The notes beneath the pieces are model-generated. The model saw nothing but the letters and a program-made list of their open reading frames with translations, did not search any database and was not told the DNA's origin. From assembly GCA_938743325.2 (NCBI GenBank), contig OW568878.1, positions 620,001 to 684,000 of the forward strand: a DNA stretch of 64,000 bases. The letters are read 5' to 3'. The position numbers and the translations under genes are program-made. Numbering within the stretch: position 1 is the first letter of the stretch; the number at the start of each line of letters is the position of its first letter. Of the stretch, positions 9,188 to 18,635 are shown one piece after another. Source of the stretch: Pycnococcus provasolii (lineage: Eukaryota > Chlorophyta > Pseudoscourfieldiophyceae > Pseudoscourfieldiales > Pycnococcaceae).

Positions 9188-12100
9188 ATGCGTGGTCATT
9201 TACATGCGCGTCCACATGCACATGCTGTGGTGGCGGCGCACTCTGTCAGGCGACTCTCTTCCAGACATCCTCCTAAACAAGCTGTCCTCCACACACACAG
9301 CTCCTTGGGAACCTTGGGAACAGAAAAAAAGACGCAACAGGCAAGATGCGCGGCGACAAACGCGAAAGCAGGAGGTGGAGGTGGAGGTGGAGGAGGAAAA
9401 GAAGAACAACAACAACAACAAGGTGCATCTTCGTCGTCGTCGTCGACACCCGGCGATAACAAGAAAAAGCAGGAGGCGAAGAATGACTCGGAATCCTCGC
9501 CTTCTGAGCCTGAAGAACCAGCCGCCGCCGCCGCAGCAGCAGCAGCAGCAGGTGCAAAGCAACCAAAGGAGGAGTCTACCAACGGAAACGGAAAAGGCGA
9601 CGACGAGAAGGAGACGGCGAAGGCGAAAACGACGAAGGCGAAACGTGCTGATAGCGCAGCACCCTCGGCGGAAGCGGGTGCGTCAGAGCCTACGCCGACA
9701 CCTGACGACGACGTACTTGTGGAAGTGGACAACGACACAAACGAAAAGTACACCGTCGTCTCAATACGTGCGCGCAACAGGCCTGGTCTGCTGACGGCGG
9801 TCACGACGTGCTTCCGCGACCTTGGCGTCGACGTGGCCAAGGCGGTTGTGGACATGGAGCAAGACGACGTGCGAGACCAGTTCTTCGTCACGACGGACGG
9901 CGGAAGCAAGCTCACGGACAAGACGACACTAGATAGCGTCAGCTCGCTGCTTGAGACGGTGCTCAAAAGTCCAAACCTGCTGGGCGGGCCGCGGTCGGCG
10001 TTTGGCATGGCAAGGCCGTACGCCGTCAACGCAACGAACGACCGAACGTCCATGTCGGAAGACGAGCGCCACCGTTCCGACCTGCTGTACACGCTCATGG
10101 ACACGTACATAAAAAACGACGTGCTGAGCGTACAGGAGAGCATCGTCAACCACGTCGAGTACACCATCGCGCGCAGCCGCTACCACTTTGACGACTTCGA
10201 GGCGTACCAGGCGACGGCGTACAGCACGCGCGACCGGCTCATCGAGAGCTGGAACGACACGCAGCAGTACTTCCACGACCAGGATCCGAAGCGTGTGTAC
10301 TACCTGAGCATGGAGTTCCTCGTGGGGCGCAGCCTGCTCAACGCGCTGTACAACCTGAACCTGAAGGGCTTATACCGCGAGGCTCTCGAGCAGCTCGGCT
10401 ACAACCTCGAGATCATCAAGGAGAGAGAGCGCGACGCCGCGCTCGGAAATGGAGGGCTCGGGCGACTTGCGTCGTGCTTCCTGGACTCGATGGCGACGGA
10501 GAATCTCCCCGCATGGGGATACGGCCTGCGCTACCAGTACGGCATGTTCCGCCAGACGATACAGGACGGCTTTCAGCGCGAGAATCCCGACTACTGGCTC
10601 ACGCTCGGCAATCCGTGGGAGATTGAGCGGCCGAACGTGACGTATCCAGTCAGCTTCTACGGCCATGTCAGCGCGCGCGAGGAGGATGGGCGGCAGATCT
10701 TTGTGTGGAATCCCGCCGAGCAGGTGGACGCCGTGGCGTACGACAACCCCATCCCTGGATACCGCACGGCGAACACGATCAACCTGCGCCTGTGGTCTGC
10801 CAAGCCGAGCCGCGAGTTTGACCTGGAGTCTTTCAACTCGGGCGACTACGTCGCAAGCATTCTCGAGAAGCAGAACGCCGAGTCCATTTCGAGCGTGCTT
10901 TACCCCGACGACCGCACTTACAAGGGCAAGGAGCTTCGCCTGAAGCAGCAGCACTTCTTCGTGTCGGCGACGCTGCAGGACATCCTTCGGCGGTACACCG
11001 CGCAGCACGGCTCGCTCGAAAATTTCTCGGACAAGGTGGCGCTGCAGCTGAACGACACGCATCCGACGATTGGCATCGCGGAGCTCATGCGTCTTCTCAT
11101 GGATGTGTACAAGTGGGGCTGGACGGCGTCGTGGGAGGCGACGACGAAGGTGTTCTCGTTCACGAACCACACGGTGCTCCCCGAGGCGCTCGAGCAATGG
11201 CCGGTGGAGCTGCTGCAGGAGCTGCTGCCTCGGCACATGCAGATCATCTACGACATCAACTGGCGCTTCCTGCAGGAGCTGCGCGCCAAGTTTGGCAACG
11301 ACCAGGCTCGCGAGTATCGCATGTCCATCATACAGGAGGGTGACGAAAAGATGGTCCGCATGGCTCACCTGGCGCTCGTCGCGAGCCACACGGTGAACGG
11401 CGTTGCGGAGATCCACTCTGAGCTGATTAAGCAGACCATCTTCGAGGATTTCTACGAGATGTACCCGAAGAAGTTTCAGAACAAGACGAACGGCGTCACG
11501 CCTCGACGCTGGCTTGCATTCTGCAACCCTCCGCTGCGCAATCTCATCAACGAGACGCTTGGTACGGACGCGTGGATCTCTCGCTTGGACCTGCTCGAGG
11601 GTTTGAAGAGTCACGCGGACGACGGCGAGTTCCAGAGTCGCTGGGTTGAGGTGAAGCAGCTGGCGAAGGCGAAGTTGGCTGCGAAGATTAAGGAGCTGTG
11701 CGGCGTGGAGGTTTCCACGGATGCTCTGTTCGACGTTCAGGTGAAGCGCATTCACGAGTACAAGCGCCAGGTGCTGAATATTCTGGGGATTATACATCGC
11801 TACGATCAGATTCGCAACATGTCCGAGGAGGAGAAGGCTGACGTGGTTCCTCGCGTCTGCATCATCGGAGGCAAGGCTGCACCAGGATACGAGCTGGCGA
11901 AGCGGATCATTAAGCTGATTAGCGCCGTTTCGCAGCGCGTGAACAACGATCCCGCTGTCGGCGACCTTCTGAAGGTTGTGTTCATTCCCGACTACAACGT
12001 CAGCTTGGCGGAGGTGATTGTTCCCGGCTCAGAGCTGAGCCAGCACATTTCCACCGCCGGCACGGAGGCGAGTGGCACGTCGAACATGAAGTTTGCCATG

Positions 12101-12814
12101 AACGGCTGCCTGATCATTGGCACGATGGACGGCGCTAACGTGGAGATTGCGGAGGAGATTGGTGACGACAACATCTTCATCTTCGGCGCACTCGCTCACG
12201 AGGTTCCCAAGCTGAGGACGGAGCGGGCGGATCTGAAGGTTGACGACCGCTTCGCGCACGTCGTTCGCCTGATTTCCAGCGGCGAGTTTGGCTACGCCGA
12301 CTTCTTCACGCCAATCGTGGATGCGGTGCAAGGTTCCGACTACTACCTGGTTGCGAACGACTTTCCCGCATACTTGCGCGCTCAGGATGCTGTTGATCGC
12401 ACGTACAAGAACAGCAGCATATGGACGCGCATGTCCATCATGAGCGTTGCGGGGTGCGGCAAATTTTCGAGTGATCGAACCATCAGGCAGTACGCAACTG
12501 AAATTTGGGGTGTCGAGCCATGCGAAAGGCCACGTCCACCGAATGCTCCCGAAGGGTACAGCGTGCCTGGAGGAGGTGGTGGTGGTCCATCGTCCCCGAA
12601 TACGAGTAATGGTGGCGGCGGCGGCGGCGGTGGTGGTGGTGACGTTGGCGGTGCCGCAAGCAGCAGGCCGCCGCGTTCGTCGAAACCTGCCAAAAGAACT
12701 TCTGATTCGCCGCCGCAGAAGTCAAAGTCGTCGTCATCGAGCTCTTCTTCCTCCTCCTCCTCCAAGAAAGACGGCGGCAAGCCGACAACGTCGGAGTACC
12801 ACGACATGATGTAA
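9188..12814 (+). CDS. Plastid-type glucan phosphorylase with N-terminal ACT domain
   Basis: A 1,208-residue alpha-1,4-glucan phosphorylase, releasing glucose-1-phosphate from starch or glycogen. The first ATG is 9188, with A at -3. The first 60 residues are Arg/His/Ser/Ala-rich and poor in acidic residues, like a chloroplast transit peptide. After a low-complexity charged stretch comes an ACT domain (about residues 175-260; YTVVSIRARNRPGLLTAVTTCF is its start). The phosphorylase domain spans about 300-1110, with LLYTLMDTYIKNDV at its start, LGNGGLGRLASCF, NDTHPTI and the PLP site GTEASGTSNMKF (Lys codon 12089-12091). A long Gly/Ser/Lys tail ends the protein. The ACT domain suggests allosteric control by a small ligand; that is inference. 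Intronless. Confidence 0.93.
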   Translation: MRGHLHARPHAHAVVAAHSVRRLSSRHPPKQAVLHTHSSLGTLGTEKKTQQARCAATNAKAGGGGGGGGGKEEQQQQQGASSSSSSTPGDNKKKQEAKNDSESSPSEPEEPAAAAAAAAAAGAKQPKEESTNGNGKGDDEKETAKAKTTKAKRADSAAPSAEAGASEPTPTPDDDVLVEVDNDTNEKYTVVSIRARNRPGLLTAVTTCFRDLGVDVAKAVVDMEQDDVRDQFFVTTDGGSKLTDKTTLDSVSSLLETVLKSPNLLGGPRSAFGMARPYAVNATNDRTSMSEDERHRSDLLYTLMDTYIKNDVLSVQESIVNHVEYTIARSRYHFDDFEAYQATAYSTRDRLIESWNDTQQYFHDQDPKRVYYLSMEFLVGRSLLNALYNLNLKGLYREALEQLGYNLEIIKERERDAALGNGGLGRLASCFLDSMATENLPAWGYGLRYQYGMFRQTIQDGFQRENPDYWLTLGNPWEIERPNVTYPVSFYGHVSAREEDGRQIFVWNPAEQVDAVAYDNPIPGYRTANTINLRLWSAKPSREFDLESFNSGDYVASILEKQNAESISSVLYPDDRTYKGKELRLKQQHFFVSATLQDILRRYTAQHGSLENFSDKVALQLNDTHPTIGIAELMRLLMDVYKWGWTASWEATTKVFSFTNHTVLPEALEQWPVELLQELLPRHMQIIYDINWRFLQELRAKFGNDQAREYRMSIIQEGDEKMVRMAHLALVASHTVNGVAEIHSELIKQTIFEDFYEMYPKKFQNKTNGVTPRRWLAFCNPPLRNLINETLGTDAWISRLDLLEGLKSHADDGEFQSRWVEVKQLAKAKLAAKIKELCGVEVSTDALFDVQVKRIHEYKRQVLNILGIIHRYDQIRNMSEEEKADVVPRVCIIGGKAAPGYELAKRIIKLISAVSQRVNNDPAVGDLLKVVFIPDYNVSLAEVIVPGSELSQHISTAGTEASGTSNMKFAMNGCLIIGTMDGANVEIAEEIGDDNIFIFGALAHEVPKLRTERADLKVDDRFAHVVRLISSGEFGYADFFTPIVDAVQGSDYYLVANDFPAYLRAQDAVDRTYKNSSIWTRMSIMSVAGCGKFSSDRTIRQYATEIWGVEPCERPRPPNAPEGYSVPGGGGGGPSSPNTSNGGGGGGGGGGDVGGAASSRPPRSSKPAKRTSDSPPQKSKSSSSSSSSSSSSKKDGGKPTTSEYHDMM

Positions 12815-12841
12815 TGTGAATGCAGAAACCCGAACCTTTCG

Positions 12842-13140
12842 TCCTTCCTTCCTTCCTTCCTTCCTTCCTTGATATCATATACATTCGTTTCTTTCTTTCT
12901 TTTCTTTCTTTTTGATCAACAAACCTAGGTTGTTACATAACTTAAAAAGGGGTACCTGTACCTTGCCATACTTAAGGTGTGCACTGTCCAACGCACATTT
13001 ACAGTACAGTACGGTACTCTAGAGCATACTATATATTACGGCACCTATGTACCAAGCACAGCCTACAGTACCTACAAAGTATGTACAACTGTGCAGTACG
13101 GTACTGTACCGTATGTATGTACAGGCTACTAAGTTACTTC
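12842..13140. repeat. Simple repeats and a TACAGTAC cluster in an intergenic gap
   Basis: The 638-bp gap between the phosphorylase and petM begins with a CCTT tract (12842-12868) and TTTC-rich DNA. It then holds repeated copies of TACAGTAC, CAGTACGGTACTG and similar palindromic sequence from 12995 to 13125. No gene is seen. The palindromes resemble TACAGTAC/TACTGTA sites near several other 3' ends. Confidence 0.5.
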
Positions 13141-13452
13141 TGTGTTGTTTTTCTTGGACTTGCCAGGCTGGTTGGCATGCATCGCTTTGTTCGGACGAGA
13201 TCATGGAATTCCAAGCTGGCTCGTGATTGATCTACGGGCGGGGTCCCCGTGAGATGGGGACCCGGAAGCCCCATCCGGTATCCCCCCACCCCTGATCTGT
13301 ATGACTGTTTTTCGCCGACCGCAAATCGCCTCCCCCCGGGATGAAAATCGTTTAGGCTATCCTTTTTTCAATCCATCCTTTTTGGGCCCGTTCCCGTCCC
13401 CCTTGCTTGTTGGTTCCCGGCCCCTCTCCCATTCTCTTCATTTCTCACCACC

Positions 13453-13878
13453 ATGCTCGCGTCGTCCGCCCGTCTCTCGTCTTCAGCGCGCATCTGCGCC
13501 CTGCCTGCCCGCGCCACGCGCTCGTCTCGTGCGTCTAAAAGCAGTCTGTCGCGCATGGGACCCGCCGTCTCGCCGTCTGTGCCGTCGGTGTCCTCCCCGC
13601 GATTGGCGCGGCAGGGCGTCTCCACGCAGGCGTCGCTCATGGAGGTTGCGCAGATCGCCGGGTCGATGGAGGACGAGATCTTCCGCACGGCTGGTATCAT
13701 GTTCGTCATCACGCTCACGGGTATTGCGTTCGGCTTCGTGCTTCTGCGCGTGGAGGCGGCGACCGAGGTACGTTGATTGATCTTGAGAGCAAGCTTCCAA
13801 GAAACAGGCAAAAGCAAAAGACCATGCTGACACCGAACCATTCCCACCCTTTTATGAACACAAACACAGGAGGAGTAA
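13453..13878 (+). CDS. petM: Cytochrome b6f complex subunit PetM, nuclear-encoded
   Basis: Two exons, 13453-13767 and 13870-13878, encode 107 residues. The N-terminal 60-65 residues are a Ser/Arg/Ala-rich chloroplast transit peptide. The mature part has one membrane span, with EIFRTAGIMFVITLTGIAFG followed by FVLLRVEAATE, closely matching the plant and green-algal PetM subunit of cytochrome b6f. Reading straight through the GTACGT at 13768 would end in VR; splicing to the CAG at 13869 adds two Glu residues and a TAA, giving the acidic C-terminus usual for PetM. The 102-bp intron has a CTGAC branch-like motif near 13827. This gene is the clearest evidence for a green-lineage phototroph. Confidence 0.88.
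13768..13869 (+). other. Spliceosomal intron in petM
   Basis: Phase 0, 102 bp, GTACGT at the 5' end and CACAG at the 3' end, with CTGAC about 40 nt before the 3' splice site. Predicted from the protein comparison. Confidence 0.75.
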
Positions 13879-14157
13879 GTTGCATAGAATCTAACACCAT
13901 CATGTCCTCATCATGATTAAAGATAAGATTGATTGAGGACATCATTAGTAAAAAGAACAAGACCCTTCACCAAGAAAGAAACAGAACGGCACACACACAA
14001 CCACCATGACACCCCATGCATCCCCCGTTCATCATGGCTGTTCCAACTTCCTACCCGGGTAGTTGCTGCTTTCCAAGTCCGAGTCGTCCGAGGGGAGGGG
14101 ACCCCGGTTCCCCACCGCATATGTCTGCCCAATCTATTTTATAAAACCCGAAAGTCC

Positions 14158-14192
14158 CGGGGGGGACGAGTCACCCCCCCCCCCCCGGGGGG
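14158..14192. repeat. Poly-C/poly-G tract before the pseudohelicase gene
   Basis: A G7 run, then a C13 run (14174-14186) directly followed by G6, about 40 bp upstream of the ATG at 14233. Such tracts can form quadruplex or hairpin structures and are prone to length error in sequencing. The rest of the 354-bp gap after petM holds a TACCCGGGTA palindrome at 14052 and nothing else clear. Confidence 0.6.
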
Positions 14193-14232
14193 AGTGGTCC
14201 CGGAGCCACCCTTCAAGCAATCACCATTTGGC

Positions 14233-17200
14233 ATGGCAATAATGCCTGCTTCGCGGGTGTATCCTGCTTCACAGTGTGGTGGTCGTGGTGGTGGTTTCTT
14301 CGGTCGTGTTGGTGGTGGTCTCTCTATGGGGGGTCGTAGTATTCTTAAACGACACTGCACCTTGTCTGCGCGTAATCTCCATGCGTCTTCAAGTGCGCTC
14401 CAATCCTCCGGCTGCCAGCACAATAAGTATGGGGGGTATCAATATCAAAAGATGCTGCACCTTCAAGCATGTGTTGTTCCGTCAGCAGCGATGGTAAGGA
14501 GGTCAACTCATACGTACTCAGCAGGTGGTGGTGCAGGCGCGCCGTGTGCTCTTGTGGGGGGCTCTTCTTCGTCTTCGCCATACAGGTGCTCAGGGATTGG
14601 CGGCTTGTCGCAACGACACCATCGCGACTTGTTGACGACGGCATCGTCGTCCTCCTCCTCCTCATCCTCATCCGCCTCATCCTCCGTGGATGTGACCACC
14701 ACCACCACCGCCGCCACCACCACCACCTCCGCGCCGCCGTCCACACCTCCTCCTCCTCCTCCCGACGCCGAATCCATACCGTCTCCTGCTGATGCTGCAA
14801 GACCAAAGAAAAGACGGCAGCCGCAGCAAAAGCAGGCAGCCAAAAAAATGGACAGCGCCACACCTCCACCTCCGCCTCGCAGAAGGAAACCGAGACAGCA
14901 GTCATCACCATCACAGTCATCACAAGGCAACAACACACGGCGAAAAAGCAGCGCAAAGCCAACACGACGACAACCAAAACGATCAACTACCTCTGATAGC
15001 CTCCCCGATGCCTCAGATGCCGCTCCACTCGTCAGGTGGGTGCAGCTTGGTGCACGCGACACCGCACGAGCATTCGCAACGGACAAGCCTCGCGTCGACG
15101 TCATCGACTTCTCGCTCATTGACTACGCAGCGCAGTACTTTGCACGTCGACCGGCACCGGAGGGACTTGGGTCAGCCGCCGCCGCCGCCGCGACGGACTA
15201 CTCCGTCGTGTGGGTCGCATTCCGCAGAGAGCTACGTAAGCACGTTGCGAAATTAGATGCTCGCGGAGAGGATCTCGGCGACGTGTGGCGAGCAGTCACA
15301 GGCATTATGCGCACGATGGAATTCAACGTGTGCGCACGTGGGCACGATGCGGCATTCGCCGCGAAGACGAGAGCATGGGCAGCTGCATACCGTTCCGTGC
15401 GTCGTGCGGCATCCAAGGAAAAGGCGAATAGCGCACCATCGAACAGCATTTTCTTCAAGGCTGCTCGGCGACGACTCGCCGCATCAGCACTCGTTCCAAG
15501 TGCTGCAGCAGAAGAAGCCTCCTCCTCCTCCTCCTCCGACGACGACGACGACATCAACAGCGTCGTTGGTCAATCTCCAGAAATGGCTCAAATCAACGAA
15601 CAGCTGTACCGCGGTTTCGTACCTCGCCTGCGTCTCGTGAGTGCAGATCGCGACGTCCGAGGGACCGTGCTCACGCTGCAGTCGTTCGACGACCCAGGGT
15701 CTGATCTCGAAAATGTGATTGTTCTGCCTTCTCCTGCACTTTCCACCGGACTGCAAGTCGTGATTTGCCCAGAAGCGTCGTGGGAATGGAATGAAAACGA
15801 CGACAGGCACCAACGGCCGGCAACCGAGCTCCTTCGCGGCATACTCGAAGAGGTGACGGACACGCAGCTCAGCGTGGTACTTCCTGGCGGCCGTGATTTC
15901 AGGCGTGTCCAGGCTCAGGTGGGAAAGCAGCTGCGCGTGATCGCCGCGTCATCCAACTCTCCACCGCCGCGCGATGTTCCCACGGGTCGAGAGCAGCTCG
16001 CAGCTGCTGGTGCAGAATCGGCGGAGGAGCTGCGCAAGCTACTTGTGTGGGCTGCGGTGCGTGCCGCCAAAAAGCCTCGCGCCTCCTCGAGAAAGGTACA
16101 AATGGACACAAAAAGGCAAAGGGGAAATGAGCCATCCGCCCCGCTTGTGCAGCCACTCGAGAAAAAGCCGGAGTACGTGCCCGCGCCGCCATCAGACACG
16201 CTGCGCATCGTGCACGGCGCGCTTGGGCTGGACGGAGACCTACCACCGCCGCCGCCGCCGCGAAAACGAAAAACGAACAAGAGGTCAGCCTCTGCGAAGA
16301 AGAAAGACGATGCCAATGGTGACACCACCACTTCTCCTCCACCACCACCACCACCTCCTCCTCCTCCTCCTCCTCTTGTGCTGCAGCGCGTGACAGTTCC
16401 CGCTCTTGCAAGGCCTAAGGCTTGCGCCAAGGCGCTGCTTGAGAAGCAACCCAAATCATCCGGAAAGGCGAGCGTGCAGCGCCTACTCGTTGCCGAGGAT
16501 GATGCCGCAGTGGATGCCGTACTCGCCGCCGTTCTCGAGCTGAATCCAAATGCGCGATGCCTGAGACTTGGTCGCCCTGCGCAGGGTGCGTGCGACGCGA
16601 TTCCGCAGCTGTCAGAATGCAACGTTTACACGTATCTGTCCCGCGAGCTCACCGAGTGGCGCGAGCAGATTGCCACAGCAAGCCGCGGCCTTGCGCGAAA
16701 GCGCCGAACGGAATCCGAGGCGCAGCGCAGCGCCACGGATCGCAAGATTGCAAAGCTGAAGGAGGCACTGGCGTCGGCGGAGCGCACAGCCTTCGATGTC
16801 GCGGTGGGTGATGCTGACGTTCTGGCGATTCCGCGATCAAGGATGGACGATCTCCCGCGCTTCCTGGGTGGGTCGGACGTCGGCGATCGGCCGATCGACC
16901 TCTGCGTCGTTGACGGCGCCTCGACGATACCGCCTCTCGAGCGCCTGGCATGGCTCGCACCTGCCAAGCGTGGCATGCTGGTGATGGACGCGGGATCGTC
17001 CAAGGCGCCACCACTCGTACGGTTCGTTCCCGTCGTCGTGCAAGGATCCGCACGCGTGGTACACGCGCCGCACCACGCCGCCGGATGCAGCATCATGCAC
17101 GATGCCGAGGCGGAGATGGTGGGTACGGTGTGCGCGAATCTGTGTAAGGCTGGCCTTCGCGTTGCCGCGACGAGCCCTTACGCGGCGCAGGTTCGTAATT

Positions 17201-17526
17201 TGAGGGACGTGCTGCCAGAAGAATTTGAGGTGACGACGCCGGAACGCCTCACGCGTGCCATCCCGTCACCACCCGACGCACTCGTCATCAGCCTCGCGCT
17301 TCCGCCGCCGACGGTGGCGCCGCCGTCGTCGCCGTCGTCGATGCTTGGCGTGCTGACTGATGGCGAGAGCACAGAGGCATCGGCGCTAGCCAGAGCATGT
17401 TGCCATGCCACTAAGCAGTGCATCCTTGTTGCCCACCCAGATGTGCTTCGCGCCGTCGCCGCCAATCCCGGTGAGTTCGGCGTGCTTGCGCGAAGGGCGC
17501 TGCGTTCTCCTTGGCGTCCATCATAG
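14233..17526 (+). CDS. Degenerate IGHMBP2/UPF1-type SF1 helicase (pseudohelicase)
   Basis: A 1,097-residue protein from the first in-frame ATG. The N-terminus is basic and Ser-rich, possibly an organelle-targeting peptide (SARNLHASSSAL), followed by low-complexity Ser/Thr/Pro/Lys DNA. From about residue 730 it follows the order of IGHMBP2-type helicases: a motif Ia-like LLVAEDDAAVDAV, ARCLRLGRPA, a basic helical insert, IDLCVVDGAS where motif II (DExA) is expected, GMLVMDAGSSKAPPLV where GDxxQLPP is expected, and TSPYAAQVRNLRD for the TPYxxQ motif. The Walker A position holds only SSGKAS. The ATPase residues are therefore lost, while the frame is long and open. It may be a structural or RNA-binding derivative. 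Family assignment is my reading of weak motifs. Confidence 0.6.
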   Translation: MAIMPASRVYPASQCGGRGGGFFGRVGGGLSMGGRSILKRHCTLSARNLHASSSALQSSGCQHNKYGGYQYQKMLHLQACVVPSAAMVRRSTHTYSAGGGAGAPCALVGGSSSSSPYRCSGIGGLSQRHHRDLLTTASSSSSSSSSSASSSVDVTTTTTAATTTTSAPPSTPPPPPPDAESIPSPADAARPKKRRQPQQKQAAKKMDSATPPPPPRRRKPRQQSSPSQSSQGNNTRRKSSAKPTRRQPKRSTTSDSLPDASDAAPLVRWVQLGARDTARAFATDKPRVDVIDFSLIDYAAQYFARRPAPEGLGSAAAAAATDYSVVWVAFRRELRKHVAKLDARGEDLGDVWRAVTGIMRTMEFNVCARGHDAAFAAKTRAWAAAYRSVRRAASKEKANSAPSNSIFFKAARRRLAASALVPSAAAEEASSSSSSDDDDDINSVVGQSPEMAQINEQLYRGFVPRLRLVSADRDVRGTVLTLQSFDDPGSDLENVIVLPSPALSTGLQVVICPEASWEWNENDDRHQRPATELLRGILEEVTDTQLSVVLPGGRDFRRVQAQVGKQLRVIAASSNSPPPRDVPTGREQLAAAGAESAEELRKLLVWAAVRAAKKPRASSRKVQMDTKRQRGNEPSAPLVQPLEKKPEYVPAPPSDTLRIVHGALGLDGDLPPPPPPRKRKTNKRSASAKKKDDANGDTTTSPPPPPPPPPPPPPLVLQRVTVPALARPKACAKALLEKQPKSSGKASVQRLLVAEDDAAVDAVLAAVLELNPNARCLRLGRPAQGACDAIPQLSECNVYTYLSRELTEWREQIATASRGLARKRRTESEAQRSATDRKIAKLKEALASAERTAFDVAVGDADVLAIPRSRMDDLPRFLGGSDVGDRPIDLCVVDGASTIPPLERLAWLAPAKRGMLVMDAGSSKAPPLVRFVPVVVQGSARVVHAPHHAAGCSIMHDAEAEMVGTVCANLCKAGLRVAATSPYAAQVRNLRDVLPEEFEVTTPERLTRAIPSPPDALVISLALPPPTVAPPSSPSSMLGVLTDGESTEASALARACCHATKQCILVAHPDVLRAVAANPGEFGVLARRALRSPWRPS

Positions 17527-17576
17527 TTGCTTTTTGTTTGGTTACTATCTTTTGTACCATAAAGGAAAGGAATGAT

Positions 17577-18437
17577 TTACTTTTGTTTGTTTACAGTACT
17601 GTAATAATATGTTTGATGCACAATATCCATTAACGGGAATGGGAAGGCGTAGTTGACAACGAATCGGCTGTGGTGGTTCGCGTGATCAGTCGTCTCGTAA
17701 ATTCCACCCGGGATGCGCAGGCTGGCAACACCGCTGTGGTCGAACACCCCGCACAGACCCATTACGGCCATGTATGCGACGAATGACGCGAGAGGAATTT
17801 TGGGGAGAATGGGTAGGAACGCGGGCGAGTAGAGGATGAGGTAGTACCCCATCGCCTCGACGGGGTGTATGAATAGGTCGTCGAAAGGCACGGGGTGCTG
17901 GTACGTGTGGTGAAGTTTGTGGAAGGCTTTGTAGATCCATCCCCAGTGCATGAGTCTGTGCCAGTAGTACTCGATAACGGACTGCCACGCAACGGCGGTT
18001 GCGAATGCCTTGAAATAGTCAGTATAGTCATCCCTGGCAGTTGTAGTGATTCGGCACCACGTTAGATTGGCGTGAAATGCGTACGCGATGGTTCCCGCGA
18101 ATGCGGACGACGTGAATGAGTTGATGGTTGCGTACAGGTTGTGGCGTGGGTGTTTGGAGCCATGGGGGCGGAGTGAGATGTGCGGGAGATCGCGCGAAGG
18201 AAAAAAAAGGGAAAGGAGCGGCCACCAGCTGACGAATGATCGCTTATGATCATGAACCCGCACCCCTGAAAGATCCTGAAAGTAGTAGCGGTACTGCAAC
18301 CACGAGGATATGAGAACGTATCCTGATAACTGCAGGAAGAAAAACAATACACCAGGATACAACACATGCATCCATGCGCATGTGGAGACCCAGTGACTGT
18401 CACCGTCACTGGGAGGAGGTGTTAGCGCCATCGCCAT
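17577..18437 (-). CDS. Fatty acid hydroxylase/sterol desaturase family protein
   Basis: A 286-residue membrane di-iron enzyme. The His clusters are HRLMH (HX3H) near residue 160, HKLHH (HX2HH) near 173, and HANHH near 259, in the spacing of the fatty acid hydroxylase superfamily, which includes sterol C4-methyl oxidases, C5 desaturases and plant CER/WAX-like proteins. Several hydrophobic segments (about 25-45, 105-125, 200-235) flank the His boxes. It probably acts in the ER on a lipid substrate I cannot name. The last codons overlap a TTACAGTACTGTAA palindrome. It converges on the pseudohelicase (50 bp) and is divergent from the 2OG oxygenase (about 200 bp). Confidence 0.85.
   Translation of the reverse strand: MAMALTPPPSDGDSHWVSTCAWMHVLYPGVLFFFLQLSGYVLISSWLQYRYYFQDLSGVRVHDHKRSFVSWWPLLSLFFPSRDLPHISLRPHGSKHPRHNLYATINSFTSSAFAGTIAYAFHANLTWCRITTTARDDYTDYFKAFATAVAWQSVIEYYWHRLMHWGWIYKAFHKLHHTYQHPVPFDDLFIHPVEAMGYYLILYSPAFLPILPKIPLASFVAYMAVMGLCGVFDHSGVASLRIPGGIYETTDHANHHSRFVVNYAFPFPLMDIVHQTYYYSTVNKQK
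17600..17604 (+). terminator. TGTAA poly(A) signal of the pseudohelicase gene
   Basis: TGTAA about 75 nt after the stop at 17526, inside the 3' end of the convergent hydroxylase gene. It is part of the palindrome TTACAGTACTGTAA, so both strands carry TGTAA. Confidence 0.4.
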
Positions 18438-18635
18438 ATGATGCCCAACAATGTGCGTGCGTGCGTGAGGGAGGGAGGGACAAATGAAAACAACTAAAAA
18501 AGGGAAAAAGATTAAAGGAATCCCAGATTGGGGGTTGGGATTTTTGATTTCGGGGTTGGAAGTTCCCCTGTTCCTCCCGGGCGTGTTGTTTTGCCGCCGC
18601 CATTTTATTCATCCTGGAAGTGGCGTTTGGTAAAT

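Noticed and set aside
13933-14232. N-terminal extension of the pseudohelicase frame
   Set aside because: The frame is open but has no ATG before 14233 and crosses a C13/G6 tract in petM's 3' flank.
18389-18413. Small inverted repeat CCCAGTGAC/GTCACTGGG in the hydroxylase 5' coding region
   Set aside because: Nine-base arms of low complexity can arise by chance in a window of this size.
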